Assembly (NCBI RefSeq): GCF_042688525.2
Contig: NZ_JBHWAB010000001.1
Coordinates: forward strand, 2,542,001 to 2,606,000
Length of the DNA stretch: 64,000 nucleotides
Direction: 5' to 3'
Source: Haloimpatiens sp042688525
Lineage (GTDB): Bacteria; Bacillota; Clostridia; Clostridiales; Clostridiaceae
The notes under the pieces: model-generated
Database searches by the model: none
Told to the model about the DNA's origin: nothing
The model's input: only the letters and a program-made list of their open reading frames with translations
In this document: positions 17,430 to 26,982 of the stretch, in pieces
Numbering within the stretch: position 1 is the first letter of the stretch
Layout: each line of letters starts with the position of its first letter
Program-made: the position numbers and the translations under genes

Positions 17430-19073
17430 ATGAATGATGTAATATATATTACAGGACATAAAAATCCTGATACTGACTCAATATGTTCTGCCATAGCATA
17501 TGCAGAATTTAAAAATAAAACTTCAAACAAAAAAGCAATTCCTGTAAGATTAGGAGAAGTAACTAGAGAAACTCAATTTGCCCTTGATTATTTTAATGTA
17601 GAGCCTCCTAAACTAATAGAAACAGTTAAAACTCAGGTATCTGATTTAGACATTGATAATGCAATTCCTATTTCACCAGAAATTTCTTTAAAAATGACAT
17701 GGAATATGATGAAAAAACATAATGTTAAAACTCTACCTGTAATTGATGAAAATGATAAACTATTAGGACTTGTATCAGTTTCAAATTTAACTTCTAGTTA
17801 TATGGATGTATGGGATAATTATATATTATCAAAAAGCAATACAAAACTAGAAAATATATTAGAAACTTTATGTGCAAAACCTATATACCTTAATGATGAA
17901 AATCCAAAATTCAACGGAAAAATCATGGTAGCTGCAATGGAACCTTGCCATATTAAAGAAGTAGTTGAAAAAGGTGATATAGTAATATGTGGTAATAGAG
18001 AAGATGCTCAAAAGAGCATAATAAATTGTAGGGCTTCTTTAATTATTATATCTGGAAATCATATTGTTAAAGATACTATTATAAAACTAGCACAAAAAAA
18101 TCAATGTTCTATAATAGTAACTCCTTATGACACTTTTACAGCTTCTAGATTAATAATTCAAAGTATACCTATTAACTACGTTATGACTAAAGATAAGATA
18201 ATAAGCTTTTCAACAGAAGACTTTGTAGATGAGATAAAAGATATAATGCTTGATACAAGATATAGAAGTTATCCAATATTAGATAAAAACAGAAAAATAA
18301 TTGGTACTATATCTCGTTATCATCTAATTTCTAAAAATAAGAAAAAAGTTATACTAGTTGATCACAATGAAAAGACTCAATCAGTAGATGGATTAAATGA
18401 TGCTGATATACTAGAAATAATAGATCACCACAGAATAGCTGATATACAAACTGGTCTTCCAATCTATTTTAGAAATGAACCTGTTGGTAGTACTTCAACA
18501 ATCATAGCTACTATATTTTTTGAAAATGGAATAAGACCTTCAAAAAAAATTGCTGGTCTTTTATGTTCTGCAATTATATCAGACACTCTACTTCTAAAAT
18601 CTCCAACTTCAACTGGTGTAGACAAATTAATGCTAAATAGATTAGCTGAAATAGCAAATATAGATATAGATGCCTTTGCAAAAGAACTTTTCAAAGCTGG
18701 AACTTCATTAGAAGGTAAAACACCACATGAAATATTTAATCAAGACTTTAAAATATTTAACATAAATAATTTTAAAATTGGTGTTTCACAAATTGGAACT
18801 ATGTATATAGAAAGTTTTATTCCTGTAAAAGATTCTATGATGGACTTAATGAATAAAAAATGTAAAAATGAAAATTTTGATTTACTAATTTTAATGGTAA
18901 CAGACATATTCAATGCAGGCTCTGAACTTTTGGTAATAGGTAACCATAAAGAAATTGTTGAAAAGGCTTTTAATGTTAATTTAACGGATTCCTTTATATA
19001 TTTACCTGACGTTATGTCAAGAAAAAAACAAATAATTCCACCATTGACTTCTGCAATAAATTCAATAAAATAA
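17430..19073 (+). CDS. ppaC: Manganese-dependent inorganic pyrophosphatase with CBS and DRTGG regulatory domains
   Basis: Family II pyrophosphatase that hydrolyses PPi in the cytosol. DHH-family metal motifs are visible: GHKNPDTDSICSA (His, Asp, Asp) at residue 9, LVDHNE and EIIDHHR, and the IISDTLLLKSPT region; the DHHA2 domain follows. Between the first motif and the rest lies an insert of about 240 residues with two CBS motifs (PVIDENDKLLGLVSVSNL and PILDKNRKIIGTISRYHL) separated by a DRTGG-like domain. Such CBS-PPases are controlled by adenine nucleotides (known for the family). AAGGAGG precedes the ATG. Length of 547 is normal for this subtype. Confidence 0.93.
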   Translation: MNDVIYITGHKNPDTDSICSAIAYAEFKNKTSNKKAIPVRLGEVTRETQFALDYFNVEPPKLIETVKTQVSDLDIDNAIPISPEISLKMTWNMMKKHNVKTLPVIDENDKLLGLVSVSNLTSSYMDVWDNYILSKSNTKLENILETLCAKPIYLNDENPKFNGKIMVAAMEPCHIKEVVEKGDIVICGNREDAQKSIINCRASLIIISGNHIVKDTIIKLAQKNQCSIIVTPYDTFTASRLIIQSIPINYVMTKDKIISFSTEDFVDEIKDIMLDTRYRSYPILDKNRKIIGTISRYHLISKNKKKVILVDHNEKTQSVDGLNDADILEIIDHHRIADIQTGLPIYFRNEPVGSTSTIIATIFFENGIRPSKKIAGLLCSAIISDTLLLKSPTSTGVDKLMLNRLAEIANIDIDAFAKELFKAGTSLEGKTPHEIFNQDFKIFNINNFKIGVSQIGTMYIESFIPVKDSMMDLMNKKCKNENFDLLILMVTDIFNAGSELLVIGNHKEIVEKAFNVNLTDSFIYLPDVMSRKKQIIPPLTSAINSIK

Positions 19074-19098
19074 GACACGGTTTCCCGTGTCTTATTTT
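19067..19098. terminator. Bidirectional terminator between ppaC and the fla operon
   Basis: Stem AAAATAAGACACGG / CCGTGTCTTATTTT with a TTTC loop lies between the convergent ppaC and flgG genes and has T-runs on both strands. It should end the long flagellar transcript. Confidence 0.9.
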
Positions 19099-19120
19099 TA
19101 TGTATTATCTTTTAAATATA

Positions 19121-19906
19121 TTATCTTTTAAGATTATTTGCCATTCCCCACATCTCATCTGCAGTTCTAAGAGCTGTAGAATTCAATTGAAAAGCTCTTT
19201 GTGTCATAATCAATTGACTCATTTCTTGTCCTAAATCTACATTGGAAAGTTCTAAAAATCCTTGAAGAACATCACAATTATTACTTCTAGTTACTTGTAC
19301 ATCATCACTTGCTGGAACATATAAGTTATTGCCTATAGATTTAAAAGATTTATCACCAAGAGCAGTATATACACCTATAGTACCAACTTTTACTCTTCTT
19401 TCCCCTTCATTTTGATATATATTACCTTTTTCATCCATAATAAAGTTCTTTTCTGATATTACTACTTTATCACTTATTTCATTACCATTTTCATCTAAAA
19501 TACTAACTCTATTTCCACTATAATCTACTAATTTACCATTTGGATTAATATTAAAGTCACCACTTCTAGTATAAGCAGCTGTACCATCTTGACGGTAAAC
19601 CTTAAATATTCCATCTCCATCTATTGCAAAATCTGTTTTTTTATCAGTTGGCATTAAATTACCTTCTGACAAATCTCTTGTTATATCTGTAACTCTTACT
19701 CCAGTTCCTGTTTGAAGATTACGTACTCCTCCCTTTGACACTGGATATCCTTTTCTATCAAGAGATTCTTGTAAAAGATCCTCAAAATTTACATCAACTT
19801 TTTTATATCCTGTAGTATTTACATTAGCTAAATTGTTTGAAATTGTTTCTAACTTAGTTTGCATAGAATTCATTGCTGATTTAGAATTCCAAAATGTTCT
19901 AAGCAT
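19121..19906 (-). CDS. flgG: Flagellar rod/hook-basal body protein, FlgG family (last gene of fla operon)
   Basis: A 261-residue axial protein of the rod. It has the N-terminal motif ISNNLANVNTTGYKK, the central DFAIDGDGIF(F)KV signature and the C-terminal LELSNVDLGQEMSQLIMTQRAFQLNS helix, all hallmarks of the FlgE/F/G group. Exported by the flagellar type III system, so it has no signal peptide. Two such genes lie in tandem, like B. subtilis flhO/flhP at its hook-basal body locus; which of the pair is the distal FlgG and which the FlgF-like cannot be decided firmly. Confidence 0.88.
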   Translation of the reverse strand: MLRTFWNSKSAMNSMQTKLETISNNLANVNTTGYKKVDVNFEDLLQESLDRKGYPVSKGGVRNLQTGTGVRVTDITRDLSEGNLMPTDKKTDFAIDGDGIFKVYRQDGTAAYTRSGDFNINPNGKLVDYSGNRVSILDENGNEISDKVVISEKNFIMDEKGNIYQNEGERRVKVGTIGVYTALGDKSFKSIGNNLYVPASDDVQVTRSNNCDVLQGFLELSNVDLGQEMSQLIMTQRAFQLNSTALRTADEMWGMANNLKR

Positions 19907-19928
19907 AAACTACACCACCTACTCTATA

Positions 19929-20699
19929 TTATCGTACATCTCCAACTTGACTTATAAGTTTTCCTAAAGTTTCATCCATTGTTTGTACTACTTTTTGATT
20001 AGATTCAAAATTTCTCATAGTAGTCATCATTTCAACCATTTCATTTATAACATTAACATTAGATTTTTCAACATATCCTTGTTTTACATGAACATTTCCA
20101 GCACTTGGCTGAGCATTCGATGTATATAAATTGTCTCCAACTTTCTTTATTTGACCCTCTTCAAAATTAGCAAACTGAAACTTATACTTCTGATTTCCAT
20201 TTAACAATATATTTCCTAAGCTATCACATTGAATTTTACTATTTCCTACATTAACAGGCTCTACATTATTTGTTTGAGTATTAACTCCCAAAACTGAGTT
20301 TCCATTATTGTCTACTAAATTTCCTTTGATATCCACATGAAAACGGCCATCTCTAGTATAATATCTTTTTCCATTAGAACCTTCCACTGTAAAAAAACCT
20401 TTACCATCAATTGCAAAATCTGTTTTCTTACCAGTTTCAGTAATTGGTCCTTGAGTAAACTTAGTTATTACATCATCAATTTTACTACCCATAGATAAAT
20501 TGCCTAATTCCTGTCTTACATTTTTACCATTAACTACCTTATCATAATTGTTAAGCATTACTTCCTTAAAATCCTTAACTCTTAAATCATCACCTTTATA
20601 TCCATTAGTATTAGCATTTGCCAAATTATTAGTAATAACTTGTTGTCTAGCCTCTTCAGATATAAGTCCTGAAACGGCAGTATATAATCCCCTTATCAT
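19929..20699 (-). CDS. Flagellar hook-basal body protein, FlgF/FlgG family
   Basis: A 256-residue rod protein starting MIRGLYTAVSGL, with ITNNLANANTNGYKGDD, the DFAIDGKGFFTVEG signature and the C-terminal KSNVNVINEMVEMMTTMRNFESNQK helix. It is probably the FlgF-type partner of the next gene (22 bases apart). Its start overlaps the end of the small membrane protein gene upstream, so it is coupled to it. Exported through the flagellar gate without a cleaved signal. Confidence 0.85.
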   Translation of the reverse strand: MIRGLYTAVSGLISEEARQQVITNNLANANTNGYKGDDLRVKDFKEVMLNNYDKVVNGKNVRQELGNLSMGSKIDDVITKFTQGPITETGKKTDFAIDGKGFFTVEGSNGKRYYTRDGRFHVDIKGNLVDNNGNSVLGVNTQTNNVEPVNVGNSKIQCDSLGNILLNGNQKYKFQFANFEEGQIKKVGDNLYTSNAQPSAGNVHVKQGYVEKSNVNVINEMVEMMTTMRNFESNQKVVQTMDETLGKLISQVGDVR

Positions 20700-20881
20700 T
20701 TTGTTTTTGCCTCCTTGTCTCTTATGACTCTCATTTCATCTGGATACTGCATACCTAAATCTCTAGCTTTTTGTTCAATTACTGATTTATCATAATTTGC
20801 ATTTATTTTAACTCCTGTCATAACTACAGAAGATATAATCATCCCTATACCAATTCCTATAATTAGTTTTCTATCACACAA
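20696..20881 (-). CDS. Small single-pass membrane protein in the fla operon, unknown function
   Basis: A 61-residue protein with one membrane segment (LIIGIGIGMIISSVVMTGV) and a short charged C-terminal tail. The start is TTG at 20881 without a clear ribosome site; translation may depend on the gene upstream. It overlaps the next rod gene. I do not recognise a named family, but a short membrane protein at this site before the flgG pair is plausible in clostridial fla operons. It could equally be a little-used frame, though position and overlap support a real gene. Confidence 0.6.
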   Translation of the reverse strand: MCDRKLIIGIGIGMIISSVVMTGVKINANYDKSVIEQKARDLGMQYPDEMRVIRDKEAKTK

Positions 20882-20898
20882 AAAATCAAATATATTCT

Positions 20899-21387
20899 TT
20901 ATTTTGCGTACAATTCCTTTATTAATAGTACTTCCCCCTTACCTATATCCAATTTTTCTGAAATTTCATCTATGGATACTCCCTCTTGTAAAAGTTTATC
21001 TACTTCTAAAACTTTTACACTTTTGTTAGAAATCTCTAAATCATCTTTTTTATCATTATGTTTTATATCTTTATCATCTTCTATTATCTCATCAATATGT
21101 CTTCTATTAATACTATTATCTACTTGAATTTCTACATCTTTTGTTTCTAAATTTTCACTTGTATTTTTTTTATTTTCTACTTCTGTCTTTAAGTATTCAA
21201 TTTCTTTTTGAATTTCTAAAATAGTTTCGGAAAGTTCACTTCTCAATTTTCCTATTTCTAACTGATAATCTTTTAAATTTTCTTTCTTAAAATCATATGT
21301 ACTTTTAAAATTATTTTTTTCCTTCTTTATTGTCCTTACATTTATAAGTATAAGTAAAACACCAATAATAATCAAAAATAATGACAT
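20899..21387 (-). CDS. Membrane-anchored coiled-coil protein downstream of sigD, SwrB-like by position
   Basis: A 162-residue protein with one N-terminal membrane helix (MSLFLIIIGVLLILIN), a long coiled coil (about residues 35-80) and a C-terminal helix-turn-helix-like end, EGVSIDEISEKLDIGKGEVLLI. In B. subtilis the gene after sigD encodes SwrB, a single-pass protein that activates export-gate assembly through FliP; layout and size match, although the sequence similarity cannot be judged here (inference). ATG at 21387 is chosen because it is eight bases from GGAG; GTG at 21393 is too close. Confidence 0.7.
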   Translation of the reverse strand: MSLFLIIIGVLLILINVRTIKKEKNNFKSTYDFKKENLKDYQLEIGKLRSELSETILEIQKEIEYLKTEVENKKNTSENLETKDVEIQVDNSINRRHIDEIIEDDKDIKHNDKKDDLEISNKSVKVLEVDKLLQEGVSIDEISEKLDIGKGEVLLIKELYAK

Positions 21388-21423
21388 ATGCACAACTCCA
21401 CTTCCATTATAATATATTTATGG

Positions 21424-22143
21424 TTAAAAGTATTTAAGTTTCTTAAAATTATTTCTTAAATGTATGATAGCTCTTCCATGAAGCTGGCAAACTCGTGATT
21501 CTGATACTCCAAGTATTTGTCCTATTTGTTTTAGCGTTAATCTTTCATAATAATATAGAGATAATACCGTTTTATCTTTTTCTTTAAGCATATCTATTGC
21601 TTTTTCAAGATACTCAATTTGCTCTTTCTTTTCAAATTTTTCTAATGGATTAGGACTAGCTTCATCTTCAATTGCACTTTTAAGCGGTATATCATCATCT
21701 TTTGAGAAAATCAGTTCCTCTAAAGAAACAACAGAAATGTAATTTACGTAATTTTCTATATTGCTTAATTCTTTAAGAGATACCTTTAATTCCCTAGCTA
21801 TTTCAATTTTATTTGGCTCTCTAAGATTAGTTTTTTGAAATTTTTCAATTACATCATTATATCTATTTAATTTGTCCATAGCGCCCTTTGATATAGGACT
21901 ATTTCTTCTAAGCTCATCAATCATTGAACCCCTTATTCTTATAGATGCATAAGTTGAAAATTTCATTCCTCTACTTTCATCAAATTTACTTATAGCATCC
22001 ATAAGTCCAAGCATACCATAACTTATTAAATCTTCATACTCTATATATTTTGTTTTGCCGATAATTACTCTTGACGCTAAATATTTAACTAATGGTATAT
22101 ATTTTTTAACAATCTCTTCTCGTTTCTTAGAGGGCATGGCCAT
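21424..22143 (-). CDS. fliA: Flagellar sigma factor sigma-28 (SigD/FliA)
   Basis: RNA polymerase sigma factor for late flagellar genes. Region 2 (YIPLVKYLASRV, EYEDLISYGMLGLMDAISKFDESRGMKFSTYASIRIRGSMIDELR), region 3 and region 4 (LSLYYYERLTLKQIGQILGVSESRVCQLHGRAI) are all intact over 239 residues, with no region 1.1. It lies inside the early operon, so early transcription yields the factor that then fires the flagellin promoters found at 44.5, 51.9 and 55.0 kb. No anti-sigma FlgM gene is in the window. Confidence 0.95.
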   Translation of the reverse strand: MAMPSKKREEIVKKYIPLVKYLASRVIIGKTKYIEYEDLISYGMLGLMDAISKFDESRGMKFSTYASIRIRGSMIDELRRNSPISKGAMDKLNRYNDVIEKFQKTNLREPNKIEIARELKVSLKELSNIENYVNYISVVSLEELIFSKDDDIPLKSAIEDEASPNPLEKFEKKEQIEYLEKAIDMLKEKDKTVLSLYYYERLTLKQIGQILGVSESRVCQLHGRAIIHLRNNFKKLKYF

Positions 22144-22157
22144 TTTCGTATCCTCCT

Positions 22158-22826
22158 TTAACTTTCTTTTATACCCTTTTTCCTTTGTTCACGCATAATT
22201 TGAAAAATATATTGAATTATTGCTTCTCTTTCTCTATTACATAAGTTTAAAAATATAATTCCACAAATATTTGAACCATCTTCACCTTTATCTACTCTAA
22301 CAACTTTACACTTAATAACCATTTCTCTCTTTTTTATAGGCATTTTTATAAGGATATCATCATTTAGATTAATATTATAGCTAGTATTAATCCTACATCC
22401 CCCTCCACTAATGTCTACTAATATGGCTTTATGAACATCATTGCATTTATCATCATAAAAATCTTGCACTAAATTATTGTTCACATCTGAATCAATCTCT
22501 AAAAATTTTATATCTTGCAGGTGATTAATTCTAACAAACCTTCTTCTTTGTACCTTTTTAATATTTTCAGGATAAGCTAATAATATTATCGGAATATTAT
22601 CCTTTCTTCTTCCAATAACTCTAGTTGTAAATTCATACAAACATCGTTCCTCATAGTAAACAACATCTACCCTACTTCCTACTGATAATGATACATACGA
22701 ACCATTATTTACAGGAATACTTATTCCAATATATTCATCTTTTACATCTTGTACATTACTTAAATATTCTTCATCATTTAGTTGTATTTTTACTTTGTTA
22801 TTTACAATAAAGTCTTTTTTTTGCAC
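22158..22826 (-). CDS. PilZ-domain c-di-GMP receptor, YcgR-like flagellar brake
   Basis: A 222-residue cytosolic protein with an N-terminal YcgR/PilZN-like barrel and a C-terminal PilZ domain. The c-di-GMP motifs are present: RRRFVRI (RxxxR) near residue 94 and VDISGGGCRI (DxSxxG) near residue 140. Homologues slow the flagellar motor when c-di-GMP rises (known for YcgR and B. subtilis DgrA). It is placed between flhG and fliA inside the fla operon. The start is GTG after AAGGGGG. Confidence 0.88.
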   Translation of the reverse strand: MQKKDFIVNNKVKIQLNDEEYLSNVQDVKDEYIGISIPVNNGSYVSLSVGSRVDVVYYEERCLYEFTTRVIGRRKDNIPIILLAYPENIKKVQRRRFVRINHLQDIKFLEIDSDVNNNLVQDFYDDKCNDVHKAILVDISGGGCRINTSYNINLNDDILIKMPIKKREMVIKCKVVRVDKGEDGSNICGIIFLNLCNREREAIIQYIFQIMREQRKKGIKES

Positions 22827-22846
22827 TACTAATCCCCCTTAACACT

Positions 22847-23716
22847 TTATGAAAAGATGTTAAATATTTTCTTAAATAGCCCCTGAATTCCTATACTTTT
22901 GTCACTTTTATTATTTCCTATAAGACACTTAGCAATCATTTTTATGTCTCTTGCTGCATATGAATTAGGATACTGAACAACTAAAGGTTTTTGTTCTCTT
23001 ACTGCTTGAATAAGCTTTTTATCCTCTGCTACCTTACCTAAATAGTAAATTTTCATATTTAAGAACTTATCAACTGCATTTTTAAATTTATTAAATGTTC
23101 TATTGGCTTCATCCTCATTAAGTATTTTATTTACTATAATATAAGCTTCATTTTTTATTTTAAAATGATTAATAGCTTTCATTAAACTGTATGCATCAGT
23201 TAAAGAAGTTGGTTCAGGAGTAGTAATCACAATAAGTTCTTCACAGGCTGCAACAAAACCTAATACATTTCTATTTATTCCTGCTCCTGTATCCATTAGT
23301 ATATAATCAAATCCTCTAAGACTATTTAATTTATCTAAAAATCTATTTCGTTGTTCATTAGTTAAGTCTTCTACCTTAGTTACTCCAGTTCCTCCAGGCA
23401 ATAACTTAACTCCATCTGGTCCCTCTATTATTATTTCCTCTATTTCTTTATTCTTAAATATTATATCAAACACTGTATATTTAGGCAAAAAACCCATTAA
23501 TATATCATCATTTCCCATACCAATATCAGCATCAAAAATTAATACTTTTTTGCCCATTTTTTGAATTTGTATAGCCAAATTAACTACTATGTTACTTTTT
23601 CCTACTCCACCTTTACCAGAAGTTATTGTAATAATTCTAGGTTTATCATTATTTTCTTGTTGATGGCTATTTCTTTTTAATGCCAATTGTCTTAATCTTT
23701 GTGCTTGATCTAACAT
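22847..23716 (-). CDS. flhG: Flagellar number regulator FlhG (MinD-like ATPase, YlxH)
   Basis: A 289-residue ParA/MinD-type ATPase with the deviant Walker A motif ITSGKGGVGKSN near residue 30, switch DADIGMGNDD and DTGAGINRNV. It works with FlhF to set number and place of flagella. It overlaps the flhF stop, and gene order flhA-flhF-flhG-PilZ-fliA is common in Firmicutes. The N-terminal DQAQRLRQLA stretch resembles the FlhF-activating peptide of FlhG. Confidence 0.93.
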   Translation of the reverse strand: MLDQAQRLRQLALKRNSHQQENNDKPRIITITSGKGGVGKSNIVVNLAIQIQKMGKKVLIFDADIGMGNDDILMGFLPKYTVFDIIFKNKEIEEIIIEGPDGVKLLPGGTGVTKVEDLTNEQRNRFLDKLNSLRGFDYILMDTGAGINRNVLGFVAACEELIVITTPEPTSLTDAYSLMKAINHFKIKNEAYIIVNKILNEDEANRTFNKFKNAVDKFLNMKIYYLGKVAEDKKLIQAVREQKPLVVQYPNSYAARDIKMIAKCLIGNNKSDKSIGIQGLFKKIFNIFS

Positions 23717-24900
23717 ATACTATCCTCTCCCAAAATAAGTTTACAAAGTTCAGAAGAATTCATATTCTTAATATCATCTGGGACATTTTGTCCTGTTGTC
23801 ACAAAGCTAAGAGGTTTTTGTGCTAATCGTAAAATATTTAGTATAGACCCATATGTTGTTGTTTCATCCAATTTAGTAATTATCACGTTATTAAAATTCA
23901 ATTTTTTATATCCTTCAATAATTGGCAAAATATCTTTGTTTTTAGTTGTAGAACTAACTACTAAATGTATATTATCTGTATTTGCTTTTGCAATAAATGC
24001 CCTAAGCTCCGAAATTTGCATTGAATTTTTACTACTTCTTCCCGTAGTATCTATTAATACAACATCGCAATCTTTCATGCTTTCTATTGCACCTTCCATA
24101 TCACTAATATTAAATACTACTTTAAATGGAATATTCATAATATCTGCATATGTCTTTAACTGTTCAACTGCACCTATTCTATATGTATCTACAGTTATTA
24201 ATCCTACTTTCCTATTATCAATTAGGGATAACCTTCCTGCAAGTTTTGCTATTGTTGTAGTTTTTCCTACTCCAGTAGGACCTACTAATACCATTACCCC
24301 AGTAGTTTTCTCTTCCCAAGTATTTAACATCTGTGCTATTACTTTTTTAATTTTTTCTTCATCTTCTATATCATCTTTAATACTATTAATATTATTATTA
24401 ATATACTCAATACATTCATCATCAATATCAAGTTCTTTAAGTTTTTGTATTAATTCATTATCAGTTGTAGATATTGTTTCTTTTTTTACCAAACTATTTA
24501 AGATATTTTTCATCTCTTGCATTTCTTGTAATAATTCATTTGAAGTATTTTTTTCCTTCACACCATCTTGCATTATCTTAAAGTTTTGTTTTTCAACTTT
24601 TTCAACTTGATTTATTTTACTTATATCTTCACTTTTATTTGAAATATTTGACCTTTTACTAACTGCCTTTCTAATAGCCTCTAAGCTATCTTTAAAATCT
24701 TGTGTATTCTTATCAGTAACATTTTTATTGGAATTATTTGATGCTGCCGTTACTTCAATGAGTTTTTTAGAAAAAAATCCTGCTATACCTGGTTTTCTAA
24801 TTTTTCTCTGATTTATTATTACAGCATCTTGTCCTAAATCATGTCTAATTTTATTAACAGCTTCATTCATATCTTTTACAACATATTTTCTTACTTTCAT
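23710..24900 (-). CDS. flhF: Flagellar SRP-type GTPase FlhF
   Basis: A 396-residue SRP-family GTPase that guides the site of flagellar assembly. The N-terminal B domain is followed by a helical N region and the G domain, with VGPTGVGKTTTIAKLA (P-loop), DTYRIGAVEQLKTYA, DTTGRS and TKLDETTTYG. It overlaps the flhA stop by four bases (ATGA), so it is read by coupled translation after flhA. A frame break in flhA could therefore also affect flhF expression. Confidence 0.94.
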   Translation of the reverse strand: MKVRKYVVKDMNEAVNKIRHDLGQDAVIINQRKIRKPGIAGFFSKKLIEVTAASNNSNKNVTDKNTQDFKDSLEAIRKAVSKRSNISNKSEDISKINQVEKVEKQNFKIMQDGVKEKNTSNELLQEMQEMKNILNSLVKKETISTTDNELIQKLKELDIDDECIEYINNNINSIKDDIEDEEKIKKVIAQMLNTWEEKTTGVMVLVGPTGVGKTTTIAKLAGRLSLIDNRKVGLITVDTYRIGAVEQLKTYADIMNIPFKVVFNISDMEGAIESMKDCDVVLIDTTGRSSKNSMQISELRAFIAKANTDNIHLVVSSTTKNKDILPIIEGYKKLNFNNVIITKLDETTTYGSILNILRLAQKPLSFVTTGQNVPDDIKNMNSSELCKLILGEDSIC

Positions 24901-26979
24901 TGTAGAGTAACAACTCCTTCTGTTTTAATCTCCACATCATTTGGTATTTCATTTATTGAAAGAATAACTACATTTGGGAAAACTAACTCAGTAAGTTTTC
25001 TAAATGCTGGTCGTATCTTTGGAGATACAAGAAAAACTGGTTGATTTTCATTAAAATATACATTATCCAATATATTTTTTATTGAGTTAAACATTCTTTG
25101 AGTAGTATCAGGATCTATAGCTGGAAATGATCCCTGCATAGATTTTTGTATATTATTTGCCATTAACTCTTCTATATGTGGATCTAAAGTAGCTACTATA
25201 ATAGCTCTATTCTCATCTAATAGTGGGTTACATATTGTTCTTGAAAGAGAAAATCTTACATATTCAGTTAACACTTCAACATCCTTAGTATTTACAGAGT
25301 AATCTGCTAAAGTCTCCATTATTGTAACCATATCTCTTATTGGTACTTTTTCTTTTAATAAATTCTGTAAGACCTTTTGCACTTCACCAATAGTCATTAA
25401 GTCAGGAATTAACTCCTCTACAACAGTATTATATTTTTCTTTTACAGAATCTATAATAATCTTAGTTTCTTGTCTTCCTAAAAGCTCATATGCGTGAGAC
25501 TTAATAGTTTCTGTTAAATGTGTAACCATAACTGTTGTCGGATCAACAACAGTAAATCCCTTTATTTCTGCATCTTCTCTTTGATCTTTGTTTATCCAAA
25601 CTGCGGGAAGACCAAATGTAGGTTCTATAGTTTTTATTCCTTCAATTTCAATGTCTTCACTAGCAGGATCCATGCATAAAAGCATGCTCGGCATTACTTG
25701 GCCTTTTTCGATTACAGTACCTCTTATCTTAACCAAGTAATCATTGGTATTTAACTGCAAATTATCTCTTATCCTAATTGGTTGTACAATAATTCCCATT
25801 TCTATTGCACACTGTCTTCTTACAGAAGCAATTCTTTGAAGCAAATCTCCACCAGATGCTTCATCTGCAAGAGGAATAAGTCCATAACCTATTTCTATTT
25901 CCATAGGTTCTACCTGTATTAGATTTGCAACATTTTCAGGTTCTCTCTTTTCAGTTTCAATAATTTCTTGCTTCTTCATTTTCCATTTGAGCAATAACTT
26001 TTTCTTTTTCATCTTTATAAAGCAAATATGCTGCAAAACCTATTGCACCAGATAAAATAAGAAATACTGCTGTTGGTAATCCTGGAATAATTCCAAGGAA
26101 AAACAATACTGCAGAAGCAATACCCAAAACCTTTGGGAAACCTGTTAATTGTTTAGCTACAAGTTTACCAAAACTAGTTTCATTAGAAGAACGAGTAACA
26201 AGTATACCTGAAGCTACAGATATTAAAAGCGACGGTATCTGGCTTACAAGTCCATCTCCAATGGTAAGACTTACAAACTTTTTAGCAGCATCTCCTGCCG
26301 GCATTTTCATCATTACAACACCAATAATTATTCCACCTATTATATTTATTAGTGTAATTACAATACCTGCTATAGCATCCCCTTTTACAAATTTAGATGC
26401 ACCATCCATAGCTCCATAAAAATCTGCTTCCATTTGAAGTTTCTTTCTTCTTTCTTTTGCTTGCATTTCATTGATAAGTCCTGCATTTAAATCTGCATCT
26501 ATACTCATCTGTTTTCCTGGCATAGCATCTAATGTAAATCTAGCTGTAACTTCTGATACTCTACCTGCACCACTTGTAATAACAACAAACTGTACAATAA
26601 TCAAAATTAAAAATATTATTATTCCAACTACATAGTTATTTCCTGTAACAAAGCCTCCAAAGGCTTGAATTATTTTCCCTGCATTAGCTTCACTAAGTAT
26701 TAATCTAGTAGAAGATAGATTTAATCCTAATCTAAATAGTGTAGTAATAAGCAGCAATGTGGGGAAAACTGAAAATTGTAGAACTTCTGTAGTAAACATA
26801 GTTAATAACATTATTACACATCCAATAGTTATATTAAGAGCTATTAATACATCTAATATTTGTGTAGGCACAGGTATTATCATCATTAATACTATCAGCA
26901 TTACACCAAATGCTAGAATAATATCAATATTATTTTTTAAACCATTAGCAAACTTACCATGTTGTTCCAAATCAATCAC
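24897..26979 (-). pseudogene. flhA: flhA, flagellar export gate protein, split by a one-base frame shift
   Basis: FlhA is the large gate protein of the flagellar type III export apparatus, usually about 690 residues. Here the N-terminal frame (26979 down to a TGA at 25957) encodes 340 residues with all membrane helices and the FHIPEP region (INEMQAKERRKKLQMEADFYGAMDGASKFVKGD). The C-terminal frame, displaced by one base, encodes the complete cytosolic domain from EIIETEKREPENVANLIQVEPMEIEIGYG to the end. The full span is 2083 bases, one more than a multiple of three, so a single extra base near 25957-25980 explains it. An ATG at 25979 could restart the cytosolic part (360 residues). Cause may be mutation, sequence error or a real split. 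Confidence 0.85.
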
Positions 26980-26982
26980 CCT

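Noticed and set aside
23936..24610. 224-codon open frame opposite flhF
   Set aside because: Fully antisense to flhF, Ser/Ile/Phe-rich composition typical of reverse-strand frames, no family match.
25950..25990. Programmed ribosomal frameshift in flhA
   Set aside because: No slippery heptamer in the right frame or clear downstream structure; the required shift is +1. Kept only as a minor alternative to an indel.
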